This document shows, one piece after another, positions 32,501-44,289 of a stretch of DNA of 64,000 nucleotides. The stretch spans positions 43,072-107,071 of the forward strand of contig WTXI01000124.1 of the NCBI GenBank assembly GCA_022376515.1, written 5' to 3'. A program made the translations under genes and the position numbers. How positions within the stretch are numbered: position 1 is the first letter of the stretch; each line of letters opens with the position of its first letter. The notes under the pieces are model-generated. The model had not been told where the DNA came from and searched no databases. It saw nothing but the letters and a program-made list of their open reading frames with translations. This stretch comes from Lactifluus volemus (Eukaryota > Basidiomycota > Agaricomycetes > Russulales > Russulaceae).

Positions 32501-34060
32501 CTACTCGAGAAATGTCAAGACGCGGATATTCGGGGAGCCCTAGATATGACTCCGTTGCATTTAGCTTGCAGAAACGGAGACAGCGGTCTTGTACAGATGC
32601 TGCTTGACTTCGATGGCCAACGGAATACAAACGCTAACCCATTGCATCGGGTCGCAAGGACTTTACTCTTCAAGACGTCACGTGCCAAGACGAACAAAGG
32701 CATCTTTGCCCGTAATTCTCTCAACCAGACACCACTACACCTTGCATGCGAGGGCGGACACCATGTCATTATCCCATTGTTAGTCGATCGAGGTGCGGAT
32801 GTAGATGCGCAAGATGAGCACGGTCGGACTCCTCTCCATCTGGCATTAGCCTCTCTGCTTTATGACCATGACAAGCTCAAGGCGGTGTACACGTTACTGC
32901 TCAAATCTGGTGCAAATGTAAACAAACCAGATGATACCGGCAGAACGCCACTACACCTTACTGCCAATCTCGGATTTTTCTGCGATACGGAATTGGTGGA
33001 TCTACTCGTCAAATATGGCGCCAATCTTCGCAAGAAAGACAAAGAGGGGAATACTGTGCTGCATCTTGCGTCTGGTTTAGAACATCTCACGTTATCCCAC
33101 CGATACGTTCAAGTTGTGAAGCTGCTGCTCCAGAGTGGCGCCGACATCCACGCGAAGAACGAGAAGGGGTCGACGGCATTACACTTAGCGTCCAAGCGAG
33201 GATATGTCGACATTGTGCAGTTACTTCTGGATCAAGCTGTGCAAGTGGATGTCCAGGACAACTACCGTTCGACTCCACTGCACCTCGCGTTATACCATCG
33301 ACATGTCGAAGTAGTGAAGCTACTTCTTCATCGCGGTGCAAGTGTCCATTCACGAGATCGCACGGGGAATACGCCACTGCACTTAGCATCGGATCGAGGA
33401 CAACGCAAGGGTATGGCGTTATTATTGGACAAAGGCGCGAACGTGAACGTGCAGAATGACAATAGATGCACTCCTCTACACTTCGCATCATCGCATCATC
33501 ATAATGCTGCCGCGATGCTGTTGATCCAATGCGGAGCAGATGTCCACGCACGGGACCGTAACGGGAAGACAGCGTTACATTTAGCATCGAATCTGGGAAA
33601 TCGCAAGATTATGCGGTTATTCCTGGATAAAGGCGCAGACGTTGACGCTCAGGATAATAATAAATCGACCCCATTACACCTCGCCTCATCTCATTATGAT
33701 GAGAGCCCGGCGAATCTGCTAATCAAGCATGGCGCAAATGTCCACGCACGGGACAACAAAGGGAAGACCGCATTACATTTAGCATCGGACCGGGGAAACA
33801 TCAACACCATGAAATTATTACTGGACAAAGGTGCGAAAGTGGACGCAAAGGATAACAGCAACTCGACGCCACTACACCTCGCATCGTCCCACTATAATGA
33901 GGACCCCGCGAAGCTTCTGATCAACCGTGGAGCGAATATTGGCATGCGGAATAAGGCAGGAGAGACCCCATTCCAGATTGCGTCGAAGACAAACCATGGT
34001 CCGGGGCGAGTCGAGTCGTTGTTATTCGAGTCTATGTGCAGCAGGGGACAAAATCATTGA
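29512..34060 (+). CDS. NLR1: Goodbye-NACHT-ankyrin receptor (diverged)
   Basis: STAND/NLR-type receptor of fungal innate immunity or heterokaryon recognition, by family knowledge. Exons: 29512-29835, 29905-29955, 30009-30216, 30270-30494, 30547-30588, 30644-30814, 30873-30897, 30957-31583, 31633-34060, giving 4101 nt and 1366 aa. The N-terminal Goodbye-type domain opens with NTRFQSILDQALQAFKDTTGKDLP. NACHT: Walker A GKPGSGKT at residues 339-346, Walker B IYLIIDALDE, TTRPEND, and VQFSHFSVKEFLTSE at the end of the helical region. About 16 ankyrin repeats run to the C-terminus; the last eight alternate between two repeat types. It has a 42-nt exon (30547-30588) not kept in NLR2-4. No stop or frameshift. 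There is no fucosyltransferase gene behind it. Confidence 0.9.
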
Positions 34061-34129
34061 AATCTCGGATACGGGCCTACGAGGCGCAGAGCACGGCCCC
34101 GTAGACGAGAGCTGTATGTGAGACTGCGT
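34061..34129. other. NLR1 3' end / array junction
   Basis: Short interval after NLR1. From about 34130 the sequence becomes alignable to the upstream modules at 43070, 51940 and 60215, so the array's left boundary lies here. Confidence 0.5.
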
Positions 34130-35424
34130 TTATTTGATTTCCTTCATTTCAACTCACGATTACCGTTACCGCAGCGACCGACTTAGATGGCGGGCGTCGC
34201 TCTGTACTGTCAAAGCGCCGCGACGTGAAGGCTCAAAACAGGCACCCTGGGTAGTTTCGGCGAGTTCCGGTTTGGATTCTCACACCTCCCGCACCTGTCT
34301 TCGGTGTGGGCAATGCTTGTTACAAAAAAAAGCATAGATTACACTGAGCACTATCACTCGGAGTTGTATCCGTTGCTTCATTCATTGTGCTCTGTCATCT
34401 CAGAGCACATTCAACGTATGTACAGTAAGGATGGGTTATACAATGCATCGTGCTCTGAGTGGATGCATGTTAGACAAGATCCACTTCAGAGAGGAGTACA
34501 CGTATCCCTTCCTTTGAGAGGAGAGAGACGGAAGTGGGTGGGTACCATGGGGATTCTTGTGGGAGGAAATCCTCATAGCCACCAAAAGCGGGCAAACGAG
34601 AGCTGGGCATGACTGTGACAAAGCGCCATGAAGGAAATGTGAAATTAATCGTCATGGACTCACCCCGAAGCCAAGATGGGATGGAAAAAAAATAACTAAG
34701 CAGGAAGTGGGGGAAGGAAGTTGACCCTAGTTGCAGTTGAGTAGCCGTAGCAGCTGTGGTAGCGAGGCGCGCGATGAAGCGGGGTCAAAGGCGGACACTA
34801 GTTGTAGCTCCAACTCGACCCTAGAGTCACCGCAATTCACTAAAGAGGAACAGGGTGGTTCTGAAACGCGCCAGATGAATGATAATGGCAGCAGGTACGA
34901 CGGTACCGGGTGATGAAGAAGAAAAATGAGGATTAGCGATGTACCGAGCCAGGACCGCACGTCCAATAGTCTTCTCGATCCACAACTCACAAAATTGCGC
35001 TCTCCAACTAGATCAGTTACGGCTGAACGGGGAGAAAACATATAGGGAGGACACACCGGATATCGATGACCAGTACATGACTCGCAATGCAGTGATCCGT
35101 CCACTAAACCCATCAATCTACCGTGACGCCTGTTATATCATGGAAAAGTATGAAGATAGCGTAACGGTAGTGAGATTAGAGCATAATATAAGAACCGGAA
35201 AATGATTATAGGCGGTTCATCCATGGCAACCGGAGACGGGAGTGGCGAGTTTGCGTCGTTTGTATGGGAGAAAAATGAGAGGCCAGCGGATGGACAGAGG
35301 AAAGGAGGCCAGAGTTAATCCATTTACGAGAGAAGCTGGCGAGAGCAGCCTGGGTATGTTCGTCGGTGAGGGGCAGAAAACAGGTCCCCCGGGAAGTGCT
35401 TTGTAGTGTCAGGGGTACTTATCC
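34130..35424. repeat. NLR upstream module, copy 1
   Basis: Non-coding module preceding NLR2, starting at TTACCGTTACCGCAGCGACCG and ending at the CGGGAAGTGCTTTGTAGTG element. Alignable to 43070-44247, 51940-52836 and 60215-61329. ORFs on both strands recur between copies only because the DNA is duplicated; they do not stay open consistently and show no motif. Confidence 0.8.
35383..35424 (+). promoter_or_regulatory. conserved NLR promoter element, copy 1
   Basis: The words CCCGGGAAGTGCTTTGTAGT and GTCAGGGGTACTTATCC, joined, recur ahead of NLR2, NLR3, NLR4 and NLR5. The end, TTATCC, is a GATA-type site in reverse. Here it lies about 285 bp from the ATG, versus 33-48 bp in the other units, because about 250 bp of unrelated sequence (about 35425-35690) lie between. 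Confidence 0.5.
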
Positions 35425-35709
35425 TTGTTGAGTTCGAGAGAAAAGAGTGACTACTAGTATTCACCATCATTTTACGGTCCCTCTAAATACATTTCGGACC
35501 TCTAGCGTATAGTACAGGTGTTAATATAATGCTCGAACTATTCGGACATGAGGCTTGTGTGGCTCTACACCGAGCTCGAGGCGTAAAGATAGGAATGTGT
35601 GATACAACGTGGTGGCCGCGAGGCCACTGGCAGTCACACAGCTGGCCTTACATCGCCATAAAGCCCTAGACCCGAGTTGCCCTCCCATTCTCTACACACC
35701 ACTACCTCC

Positions 35710-38700
35710 ATGGCCCACTCTCCCTCTGCGACTAACTCAAATTCACGCTTTCAGTCTATCATCAATCAAGCTCTCCAAGAATACAAAAATACCACCGGGA
35801 AAGACCTCCCATCTCATCCACTATTTCGCGATCTAACCGCCTGCGACTCTGCCGGTGCTATCCTTGGAGTCCTACAAAGGCAACTTCCTGGGTATGATGC
35901 ACCCGGGAGTAGCCAAGAATCATCCAAGTGGCCATGGCTTGGCACGACAGTAGATGCACTTATCCCGGTTTTAAAGACCATTGGCTCTGGGGTTGGTACA
36001 GTAAGTCCTTGAAGTTCCACACATAGGCTCCAATCACTGCTCTGACTAGTGGTATAGGTGTATCCTCCTGCGAGGGTGGTGTTTTCTGCCATTTGCATAC
36101 TTCTCTCCGTAAGTGTCTCGCTTAATTGTTTTGTGTGGCTGATGTAACAGCATGCTTTTCAGGTGGCCAAGGCATTCGGCGCTAGTCACGGATCTACTCT
36201 AGGCGCACTCTCTGAGCTCTTTGAGCACATTGTCAAGTTCCTCAGGCGCCTTGAGACTTATATGAATGTTCCGCCGATGCCGGAAATACAGGAAGTGATT
36301 GTCAAGGTCATGGCCGAAGTCCTTTCTGTCCTAGCTGTCGCGACAAAGGTGATCGAGCAGCGACCAATACGTAAGTTGATCACTAATGATGAACAACTGC
36401 GGTTGACTGAAGCGTGTAAAGAAACGTTTTTCAGCAAGCTTGTGGGATATACTGTTATTGACGACGCGCTGGATCGCTTAGACAAAGTGACGCGAGAGGA
36501 AGCTCTCACGGTGGCTGCACAAGCTCTGGATGCGGCACATCGGGTGAACGATAAAGTCATAGGCATCGCCGACGAGGTAAAGGGCATCGACAGCAAAATG
36601 AATGGCAGAGTCAAGGGCATTGAGAGCAGGGTTCACTGCATCGAAGGGAAAATGAAATCGTTTCGTGATGTTCTGGACAGTGCGTATATCTGTCTCACCA
36701 GTCTTCGATACAATCTTAATGTGACACACCATCGGAAAAGACCCAGGCAGCCTGGAGTCCCGCGACCGTACGCGATCCTGTCATACCTCCATCACGTGCT
36801 CCAAACGCTTAAAACACTTTCCAGGGAACAAGTTGCGGTCGGCCCTCAGAGAATGGCTATCACCCCCAGATCCTTCTGTAAATTACAGAAATGCGCTTGA
36901 ATCGTACCACAAAGGGACTACGACGTGGTTTACTCAAGGTGACACGTTTACGGATTGGAAAAAGTCTGGCTCTCTGATGTGGATATACGGGAAGCGTACG
37001 CTCTCTCGACCTTTCACCTTCGCTGCTTGCTGATAGACCTTCGGTTGAATAGCTGGCTCTGGAAAGAGTATTCTGACGTATGTTTCTCTTCAATCTCCTG
37101 AATTCAGTAACTTATGTTTCCTAGTTCGGCGGTCATTCGAAGCATCGACGGCCCCTTCGACACTGGCTCAGCATATCTAGCGTTTTTCTTTTTCGACTTT
37201 AAGGACGCAGAAAAGCAAGATGTATATGGCCTACTTTCGTCATTCCTTGTCCAACTCTCCTATCAATCCGATTCATATTGCGACAAACTTCTCGCCTTGT
37301 ATTCGTCACACCGTCGCGGTTCCGAGTCACCCAAGCCGGGATACGATGCCCTTATGGAATGCCTCAAAGAGATGCTCGTTTCAGCTGGACAAGTCCCAGT
37401 TTATCTTGTTGTCGACGCCCTTGATGAATGCCCCGATCATTATGGGATACCATCCCCGCGTGGAAAGGTCCTCGAGCTCGTGAAAGGACTCATCGAGTTG
37501 CACCTTCCAAATTTGCGGCTGTTTGCCACCAGTCGCCCCGAGAGCGACATCCGAGCTGTTCTCAATCCCCTCAATTGTACTTCCTTATCACTTCACGACC
37601 AAGAGGGACAGAAGACAGACATTGTTGATTATATCAACCATGTTATTGACTCGGAGGCGACGATGAAGCGATGGCGAGATGAAGACAAGAGCTTGGTTAT
37701 AAGGACACTCTCAGACAGGGCTGGTGGGATGTGAGGACATCACTGTCTATCTGTTATACTCCCTCATGTTTCTGTGCAGGTTTCGCTGGGTTTATTGCCA
37801 GCTTGAGCGGCTACGTCGCTGCATTGTGTCAAGTGTGCGGGCCATCCTTCAAGAATTGCCCGAATCCCTTGATGAGACATATGCGCGGATACTCCGAGAA
37901 ATTGCCAAAGAGAATCGAGAACACGCATATCGTCTTTTGCAATGTCTCACGGTTGCTACCCGCCCACTTCGTGTTGAGGAACTCGCAGAAGTTATTGCGA
38001 TAGACTTCACCATGCAAGGGACTCCGACACTCAACAGTGATTTGCGCTGGGAGGATCAAGAAGAAGCCATCCTATTGGCATGCTCCAGTCTAGTCGCAGT
38101 CATTAATGATGAAGATTCTCGGGTTGTTCAATTTTCGCATTTCTCCGTCAAGGAGTTCCTCACCTCGGACCGGCTTGCCGCGCTAGAAGATGCTTCGTAT
38201 TATTATGTTAAACCGGAACCTGCGCACATAGTGATGGCGCAAGCTTGCCTCGCTGTATTGCTTCAGTTGGCGGATGGCACGAAGAGCTTTCCTCTAGCCA
38301 ATTATGCCGCAACACATCTTGGCAGCCATGCGGAGTTTGGGGATGTGATATCACACATACGAGATGGGCTCGACACTCTGTTTGACTCCGAGAAACCCCA
38401 CTCGACTGCGTGGCTCGAGGCTGTCCCTAGATCGCAGAGGCTCTACGATTTCGATCCAATGCACCCTTTATCTTACGCCGCGGCTAATGGATTCCTTGGC
38501 ATGGCCAGGCACCTCCTTTCGAGATGTCCACAAGATGTAAACGTCTGCAATCGGTACGGTACACCATTATACGCAGCAGCAGATGCGGGGCACATTGAGG
38601 TGTCAAGGTTACTACTTGAGTACGGTGCAGACATTGACATTGTTAGTCCGAGCAGGAACGGTCAGACACCGCTTCATTCAGCATCGCAGAATGGACACCT

Positions 38701-40516
38701 CGATATTGTGCGGCTGCTGTTTGATGAAGATGACCGTAGGGGGAAAACCACCTCATTACGTCGTATGGCAAAAATACGATGGTTCAGGTCACCTGTACGC
38801 ATCGCGGGTGTCCATGCCCGCGATCATTTCTGGCGTTCGACACCGCTACACCTCGCTTGCGTGAATGGACACCACGCCGTTGCGCAGTTACTGCTAGATC
38901 GAAATGCAGATGTAGACGCGCAGAACAAGGGTTTGAGCACTCCTCTGCATGAGGTGATAGACCATTTACGGTACAACAACACCCAGGCCGAATCGTTCAA
39001 GGCGGTCATCAGGGTGCTTGTCAAATCCAATGCAAACCTTAACGCTACGGACAATAGTGGCAATACACCACTACACCTCGCGTGTTCGGTTGGGCACCAG
39101 GACGTCGTGCGGTTATTACTGGGTCGACATGCGGATACGGAAGTGCAGGATAACTCCCACTCGACACCTCAGCTTCTAGCATTAAAGCACCGGAAACGTT
39201 GGAGAATCGGGACGCGCGAGACTGTGGCCAAAGTGTTTATTGAATCTGGTGCAAATGTTAACACTCGGAACCGTTCAGGCCAGACACCACTACACTTCGC
39301 GGCAGCGGCGGGACACCACAACATCGTCCGGTTATTGCTAGATCTGGGTGTGGACGTGGACGCACTGGATTACTCCCATTCAACTCCTCTACATCTTGCA
39401 CTAAACGAAGAGATGACGTCGAAGGTGTTACTCGAATCTGGCGCAAATGTCAACATACCAAATAATAATGGCCAGACACCGCTACACCTCGCAGCACGCC
39501 TCCCCAATCGTGTCGCCATATTGTCATTACTGGACCGAGGTGGGAAATCGAAGGTACATATATGTGGTGCACATATCCATGTGCACCCCATGCAGGGGCA
39601 GACCTCACTCCACGTCGCGTTGAGGGAGGGAAATCTCGATGTCATGCGGTTATTACTGGACCAAGGCGCTGTACCGGACGCGCGCGATAACAGTTACTCT
39701 ACTCCATTACATGAGGCGTCATCTAGGGGAGTGGTCGATTTCGTGAATCTGTTACTCAAATATGGTGCAAGTGTCCACGCACGAAACAACGAGGACATGA
39801 CAGTACTACATTCTGCATCCAGGTGGCGAAACCTCGAGACGGTGCGAGTATTGCTGAACCATGGTGCAGAAGTCGATGCACAAGATAAGCATCACCTCAC
39901 TCCGCTCCACCTGGCGTCGTCCAAGATGGAAGTCGAAGCTGTGGGGTTGTTGATCGAATGTGGTGCAAATGTCCATGCACGGAGCGACAAGGGGAGGACA
40001 GCACTACACTTTGCGTCTTGTTACGAGAATATCGAGACTATGCAATTATTACTGAGCAAAAGTGTGGAACTCGATGCACTGGATAACTCCCACATCACTC
40101 CGCTCCACCTGGCATCAAAAAACCGGGTCGCTGCAGAGCTGTTGATCAAATGTGGTGCAAACATCCATGCACGGAGTAACAAGGGGGAGACACCCTTACA
40201 CTTTGCGTCAAAGCAGGGAAGTCTCGAGGCTGTGCAGTATTTATTGGACGAAGGCGCAAATGTGGACGCGCAGGATAATAACCTCTTGACTCCACTGCAC
40301 CTGGCGTCATCCACGTCGGATGTGGAACGTGTACAGCTGCTGATCGATTATGGCGCAAATCTCCATATGCGAAACAAGGACGGAGAGACGCCATTTCAGG
40401 TTGCGTCGAAGACAGACCATGAGGAGGTCAAGCTGTTGCTGTCGAAGCATACACATCCCCCCACACCGAAAGGATCTGGTATCCAAGTCCGTAGGATTTT
40501 TTCAATATCAAAGTAG
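35710..40516 (+). CDS. NLR2: Goodbye-NACHT-ankyrin receptor
   Basis: Exons: 35710-36000, 36058-36108, 36163-36370, 36422-36679, 36825-36995, 37053-37077, 37125-37730, 37780-40516, giving 4347 nt and 1448 aa. Goodbye-type domain opens with SRFQSIINQALQEYKNTTGK; exon 2 encodes the hydrophobic stretch VYPPARVVFSAICILLS. NACHT: Walker A GKAGSGKS at 325-332, with the P-loop on the 25-nt exon 6; Walker B VYLVVDALDE at 427-436; ATSRPESD; VQFSHFSVKEFLTSD. About 19 ankyrin repeats follow, from about residue 770, then a basic tail (PKGSGIQVRRIFSISK). Internal repeats carry the consensus NVHAR...TALHFAS...LLLxxGA. Exons match NLR3 and NLR4 one for one. A 21-nt segment at about 36747-36767 could be an extra cassette exon. 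Fully open; the best-preserved member of the array. Confidence 0.92.
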
Positions 40517-41031
40517 CCTCGTATGCGTTCTACTTGATCTTCGTCAGTGGTTTATTCTCATGGTCTTCTCCCAGGTTAGCGTTTGTTGCGGAACGTTGGA
40601 ATGAGGGATAAGGAACAGGCGGGGAGAGAACCTGAGGAAAGAGAAGAGGCGTGCGAGCATGTAGTTAGACCGCTGATGTAATAAATGAACAAGGGTTCTT
40701 GACACGAAACCACGACTCGATTGGCAGCACACGCCCCTCCAACGTGGTGACGAGAGCGGAACTGAGCCAGTGTGAGAACAAAACTTGACGTGAGTCTGAG
40801 TCAATTGTACAGCATATCGGCTATTATCCATGTGGGTGCATCTGCGTATGTCTATGCGTATGTCTATGTCTGTCCCGGAAGAAAATAAAAACGGAAGAAT
40901 AAGTGTATCAGTAGTCAACGATATCCATTCCTTCTAAACTAACATTCGTCCATGCGCTTAATATGTATAATTTTTTGGTGCGTGATGCGTGCACAGTGGA
41001 TGACAGTTTATCCTCTTGAAGGAGAATCATT
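40517..41031. other. convergent intergenic, no gene seen
   Basis: Lies between the 3' ends of NLR2 and the fucosyltransferase-like pseudogene A. Nearly identical to 49426-49904. No feature beyond this duplication. Confidence 0.6.
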
Positions 41032-42834
41032 TTACCAGAAGCGTGTCTTGTTCCAGTCCATGCCCTGGGCAGCGCGCAGCATAACCACATTAGATGTCAA
41101 GCTCGAGAACTGAACACGACGATCAATACATTATCAATACCAATGACAACAACTACGCACCCCATTGCCGAGGAAGACCTCCGACCGCTGAGCAATGGCC
41201 ATGTCCACCACCTGACAATTGTGCCGCCACTCGCGCGCCAGCCGCAAGTCTCGGCGGCTGGTCCCTATATGCTCCCATTCGTCCATGCCCTGTCTCCGCG
41301 CATCCTCTTAAAGGACGTTCTTCAGCTCTTGAAGCCACTCGGGCCGACCGTTCGTCAGCACGTACACCCGTCTGAGCGTCGTCATGGGCAAGAGCGAGGC
41401 ACGCACATCGCGCACACGTGAGACGATCTGATCGATCTCGGGAAAGCAACGCGCACGGTACCGTGCGAGCTCTTCGGGAGGTGCATTGCCCCGACTGTGC
41501 GCTGCCGGAGAGAGGAACCGGTCCGGTAATCTGGGGAACTCGTTGAAGCCCGGTATCTTTACAATGCTCGCGGTAGTCTCCACGTCGGATGTGTAATGCG
41601 AGTAAACCTGAGAGAGGTGTAGGAGCAGAAGATGGGGCAAAATCAGACGGAGTGGCGTTGGAAAGCGTGGGGTGGATAATAGGTGCGTTTGCGGCAAGCG
41701 CAGCCGTTACCAGCAGTGACCAGGAAAAGTGTGTCAGGATTGGGGATGTGACGAGGGAAGGCCATATGTCAAGTAACCGTTTTGAAGTCCCGATTGACCT
41801 TTCCGGTCCGATCAGTTACGAGAAGGGGGTAGCGAGGAGAGATCCACACCATAAATCGAAGATCTGCCCTGATACTCTTTGATCTCAACACAGCGATTCT
41901 CAATCTTCTCTAGTTTGTCAATCCACGCCTGTATTGTCGTTGCAGCAGAAGGTTCTGATAGCCCGCCATTGATTTCTGTAGAGTCGATTATAGTGGGGTT
42001 AGGGCATACTTCATAGAAGAACTCGGGAACGACCACGGGTAGCGCATCCACGGATGGTGGAAAGGGATCTCCGGCAACCCGGCCTGAGCTCTGGAGTGAA
42101 AATGCAGTGCGAGTAATATACATGGGAAAAGAGACGTACCAGAGAGCAGCGCGGTCAAGGGCACGCGCACGGGGATCGGCTTGCCATTGTAATTCGAGAA
42201 GTCGTCGGACGTTTTGTCCCAAGTATAGTTCTCAAATACGTAACTACCCGAGGGGAAGAACAAACGAAGTTGTGTGAGTACACGCGCACAGACGGATATG
42301 CGTCCGGCCGGGAGAGGGCGACACGAATATGACAGTGAAAGGAGGCATACATCCTTTTAGCAAGGTAGGCAAGGTGTGCGTTCAACACCATCTGCTGCAT
42401 CGCATTGCCCCATCCTAGACCTTTGAATCGTTCAATTCAGTCGCGTGACCAACTTGAAACAGAAGGACTGCGAAAACGCACCCCAGACGTGGTTTGAAAA
42501 GCGTATGTACTGACCTTCCCTGCCTTGTAGATATGACAGATCGGGATCATGCTGAGGCAAGCTTTTCTCCTTATCGTGTCATTCGTAGATGTGTGGAGGG
42601 TTCTGGCCACTTTCTGGCTTGGGGAGATCCTTCAAAAAGACAAGTAGTTCATCCTGGCTCGTGCTATCGAGATGGAATAAGAGAGCTGTTGTCTCAAGGA
42701 TGACCTTGTAAAAGAAAGAGCTTCGAAAACGACGGGGAATGAAAGAGTGGGGACGAGAGAAAGAGGAAGAGGAATCATGTGGCTTCTCGAGGGCGACTGG
42801 GCCAGGAATGCTCTGTGTTACAGACCGGAGTAAC
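41032..42834 (-). pseudogene. fucosyltransferase-like gene, copy A (broken)
   Basis: Minus-strand remnant of a type II membrane, Golgi-type glycosyltransferase: a single helix (FRSSFFYKVILETTALLFHL), then FSNHVWGAGWGNAMQQMVLN, the donor-site motif LLALHIRRGDYREHCKD shared by GDP-fucose-using enzymes, and a C-terminal DMAIAQRSEVFLGNGFSSLTSNVVML ending TRFW and stop at 41032. Introns recur in all copies. Lesions: a TGG-to-TGA stop after HIYE (about 42580), a one-base deletion at KEYQGRSS where copy C reads KEHSGQIF (about 41865), a 23-nt deletion after HCKD (about 41560) and a CAA-to-TAA stop after LKNVL (about 41308). The start codon is not identifiable. Substrate unknown. Confidence 0.8.
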
Positions 42835-43069
42835 ACCGAAAGAGCTCGAACCCGGCAAAAGTCAAGTTGCTCCGAGTTAGTTGTGAGGGCTCGGAAATTT
42901 TATATCACCGTGCTGCGATTAGCGGTAGAACTTCCCGATCGAGCTGAAACCCAGCTTCGCAACATGGGACGAGCCAGGAGTCACAAACGCACTGGGGTCG
43001 ACGTTGGCACCAATTTGTCGATGGTTGGTTAACATCCTATAGATGAGAACTGTTATGGGATACAGCGTT

Positions 43070-44247
43070 GATTTTATTTTCTTCAGTTTCAGTCTTACCC
43101 ACTCTTACAATTATCGTTATCGCAGCGACCGACCTAGATCGCGGGCGTCGCTCTGTGTCATCAAGCGCGTCGACGTGAAACGCCTGGTAGTTTCGGCGAG
43201 TTCCGGTTTATATTCTCACGCCCCCCACCTGACCGGACAACTTAGCAATGCTTGTAACAAAAAAAAGGTCCTTTTCCCGTAGATCTCACTCAGCACTATG
43301 ACTCGGAGTTGTACCCGTTGCTTCATTCACTGTCCTCTGTAATCACAAAGCACATTCAATATATCTACCGTAAGGATGTGTTACACAATGCATCGTATGC
43401 ATCGTGCTCCGAGTGGATGCATGTCAGACACGATCCACTTCAGAGTGGAGTACACGTATCCCCTCCTTGAGAGGAGAGAGACGGAGGATGGGTGGGTACC
43501 ATGGGGTGTCATGTGGGAGGAAATCATCATTGCCACCAAAAGAGGGCAAACGAGAGCCGGGCATGACTGTGGCAAAGACCCATCAAGGGAATGCGAAACT
43601 AATGGTCATAGACTCACCCCGAAGCCAAGATAGGATGGAAAAAAATAACTAAGTAGGAAGTGGGGGAAGGAAGTTGACCCTACTTGCAGTTGAGTAACCG
43701 TAGGAGCTGTGGTAGCGAGGCGCGCGACGAAGCGGGGTCAAAGTCGGATAATAATTGTGGCTCCAACTCGACCTTAGAGTCACCGCAGCTCACTAAAGAG
43801 GAACAGGGTGGTTCTGAAACGCGCCAGATGAATAAATGGCAGCAAATACGACGGTACCGAGTGATGATGAAGAAAAATGAGAATTAGCGATGTACCGAGC
43901 CAGGAGCGCACGTCCAACAGTCTTCTCAATCTACAATTCACAAAATATCCTTCTCCAACTAGATCAGTTACGGCTGAACGGGGAGAAAACATATAGGGGA
44001 GGACACACCAGATATCGATTACCTGTACACGATTCGCAATGCAGTGATCCATTCACTGAACCCGCCAATCCACACCTGTGATATCATGAGAACAGCGTAC
44101 ACTCTATCTTGGTGATCAAAAGTAGTGAGATGAGAACATATAAGGATCGGAATATGATATAGGCGATGCATTCATGTCAGGCGTTTGTAAGGTGTAGCAA
44201 ACAAGGACCCCCGGGAAGTGTTTTGTAGTGTCAGGGGTACTTATCCT
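43070..44247. repeat. NLR upstream module, copy 2
   Basis: Second copy of the module at 34130-35424, between fucosyltransferase copy A and NLR3. It ends with the conserved promoter element, 43 bp before the NLR3 ATG. Confidence 0.8.
44204..44247 (+). promoter_or_regulatory. conserved NLR promoter element, copy 2
   Basis: Same element as 35383-35424 with one substitution (GTGTTTTGT). It lies directly upstream of the NLR3 start. Confidence 0.5.
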
Positions 44248-44289
44248 CGGATATCCGTCACCGCCGTAGCCCTCCCCACCACTACCGCC

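Noticed and set aside
33087..33587. Minus-strand ORFs across the ankyrin exons of NLR1-4 (for example 166 and 188 codons)
   Set aside because: They recur wherever the ankyrin consensus recurs and are complementary to it. No independent homology.
34727..35116. Recurrent minus-strand ORFs in the NLR upstream modules (also 43780-44052 and 52245-52601)
   Set aside because: They differ in frame and length between copies and have no motif. Their recurrence is explained by DNA duplication.
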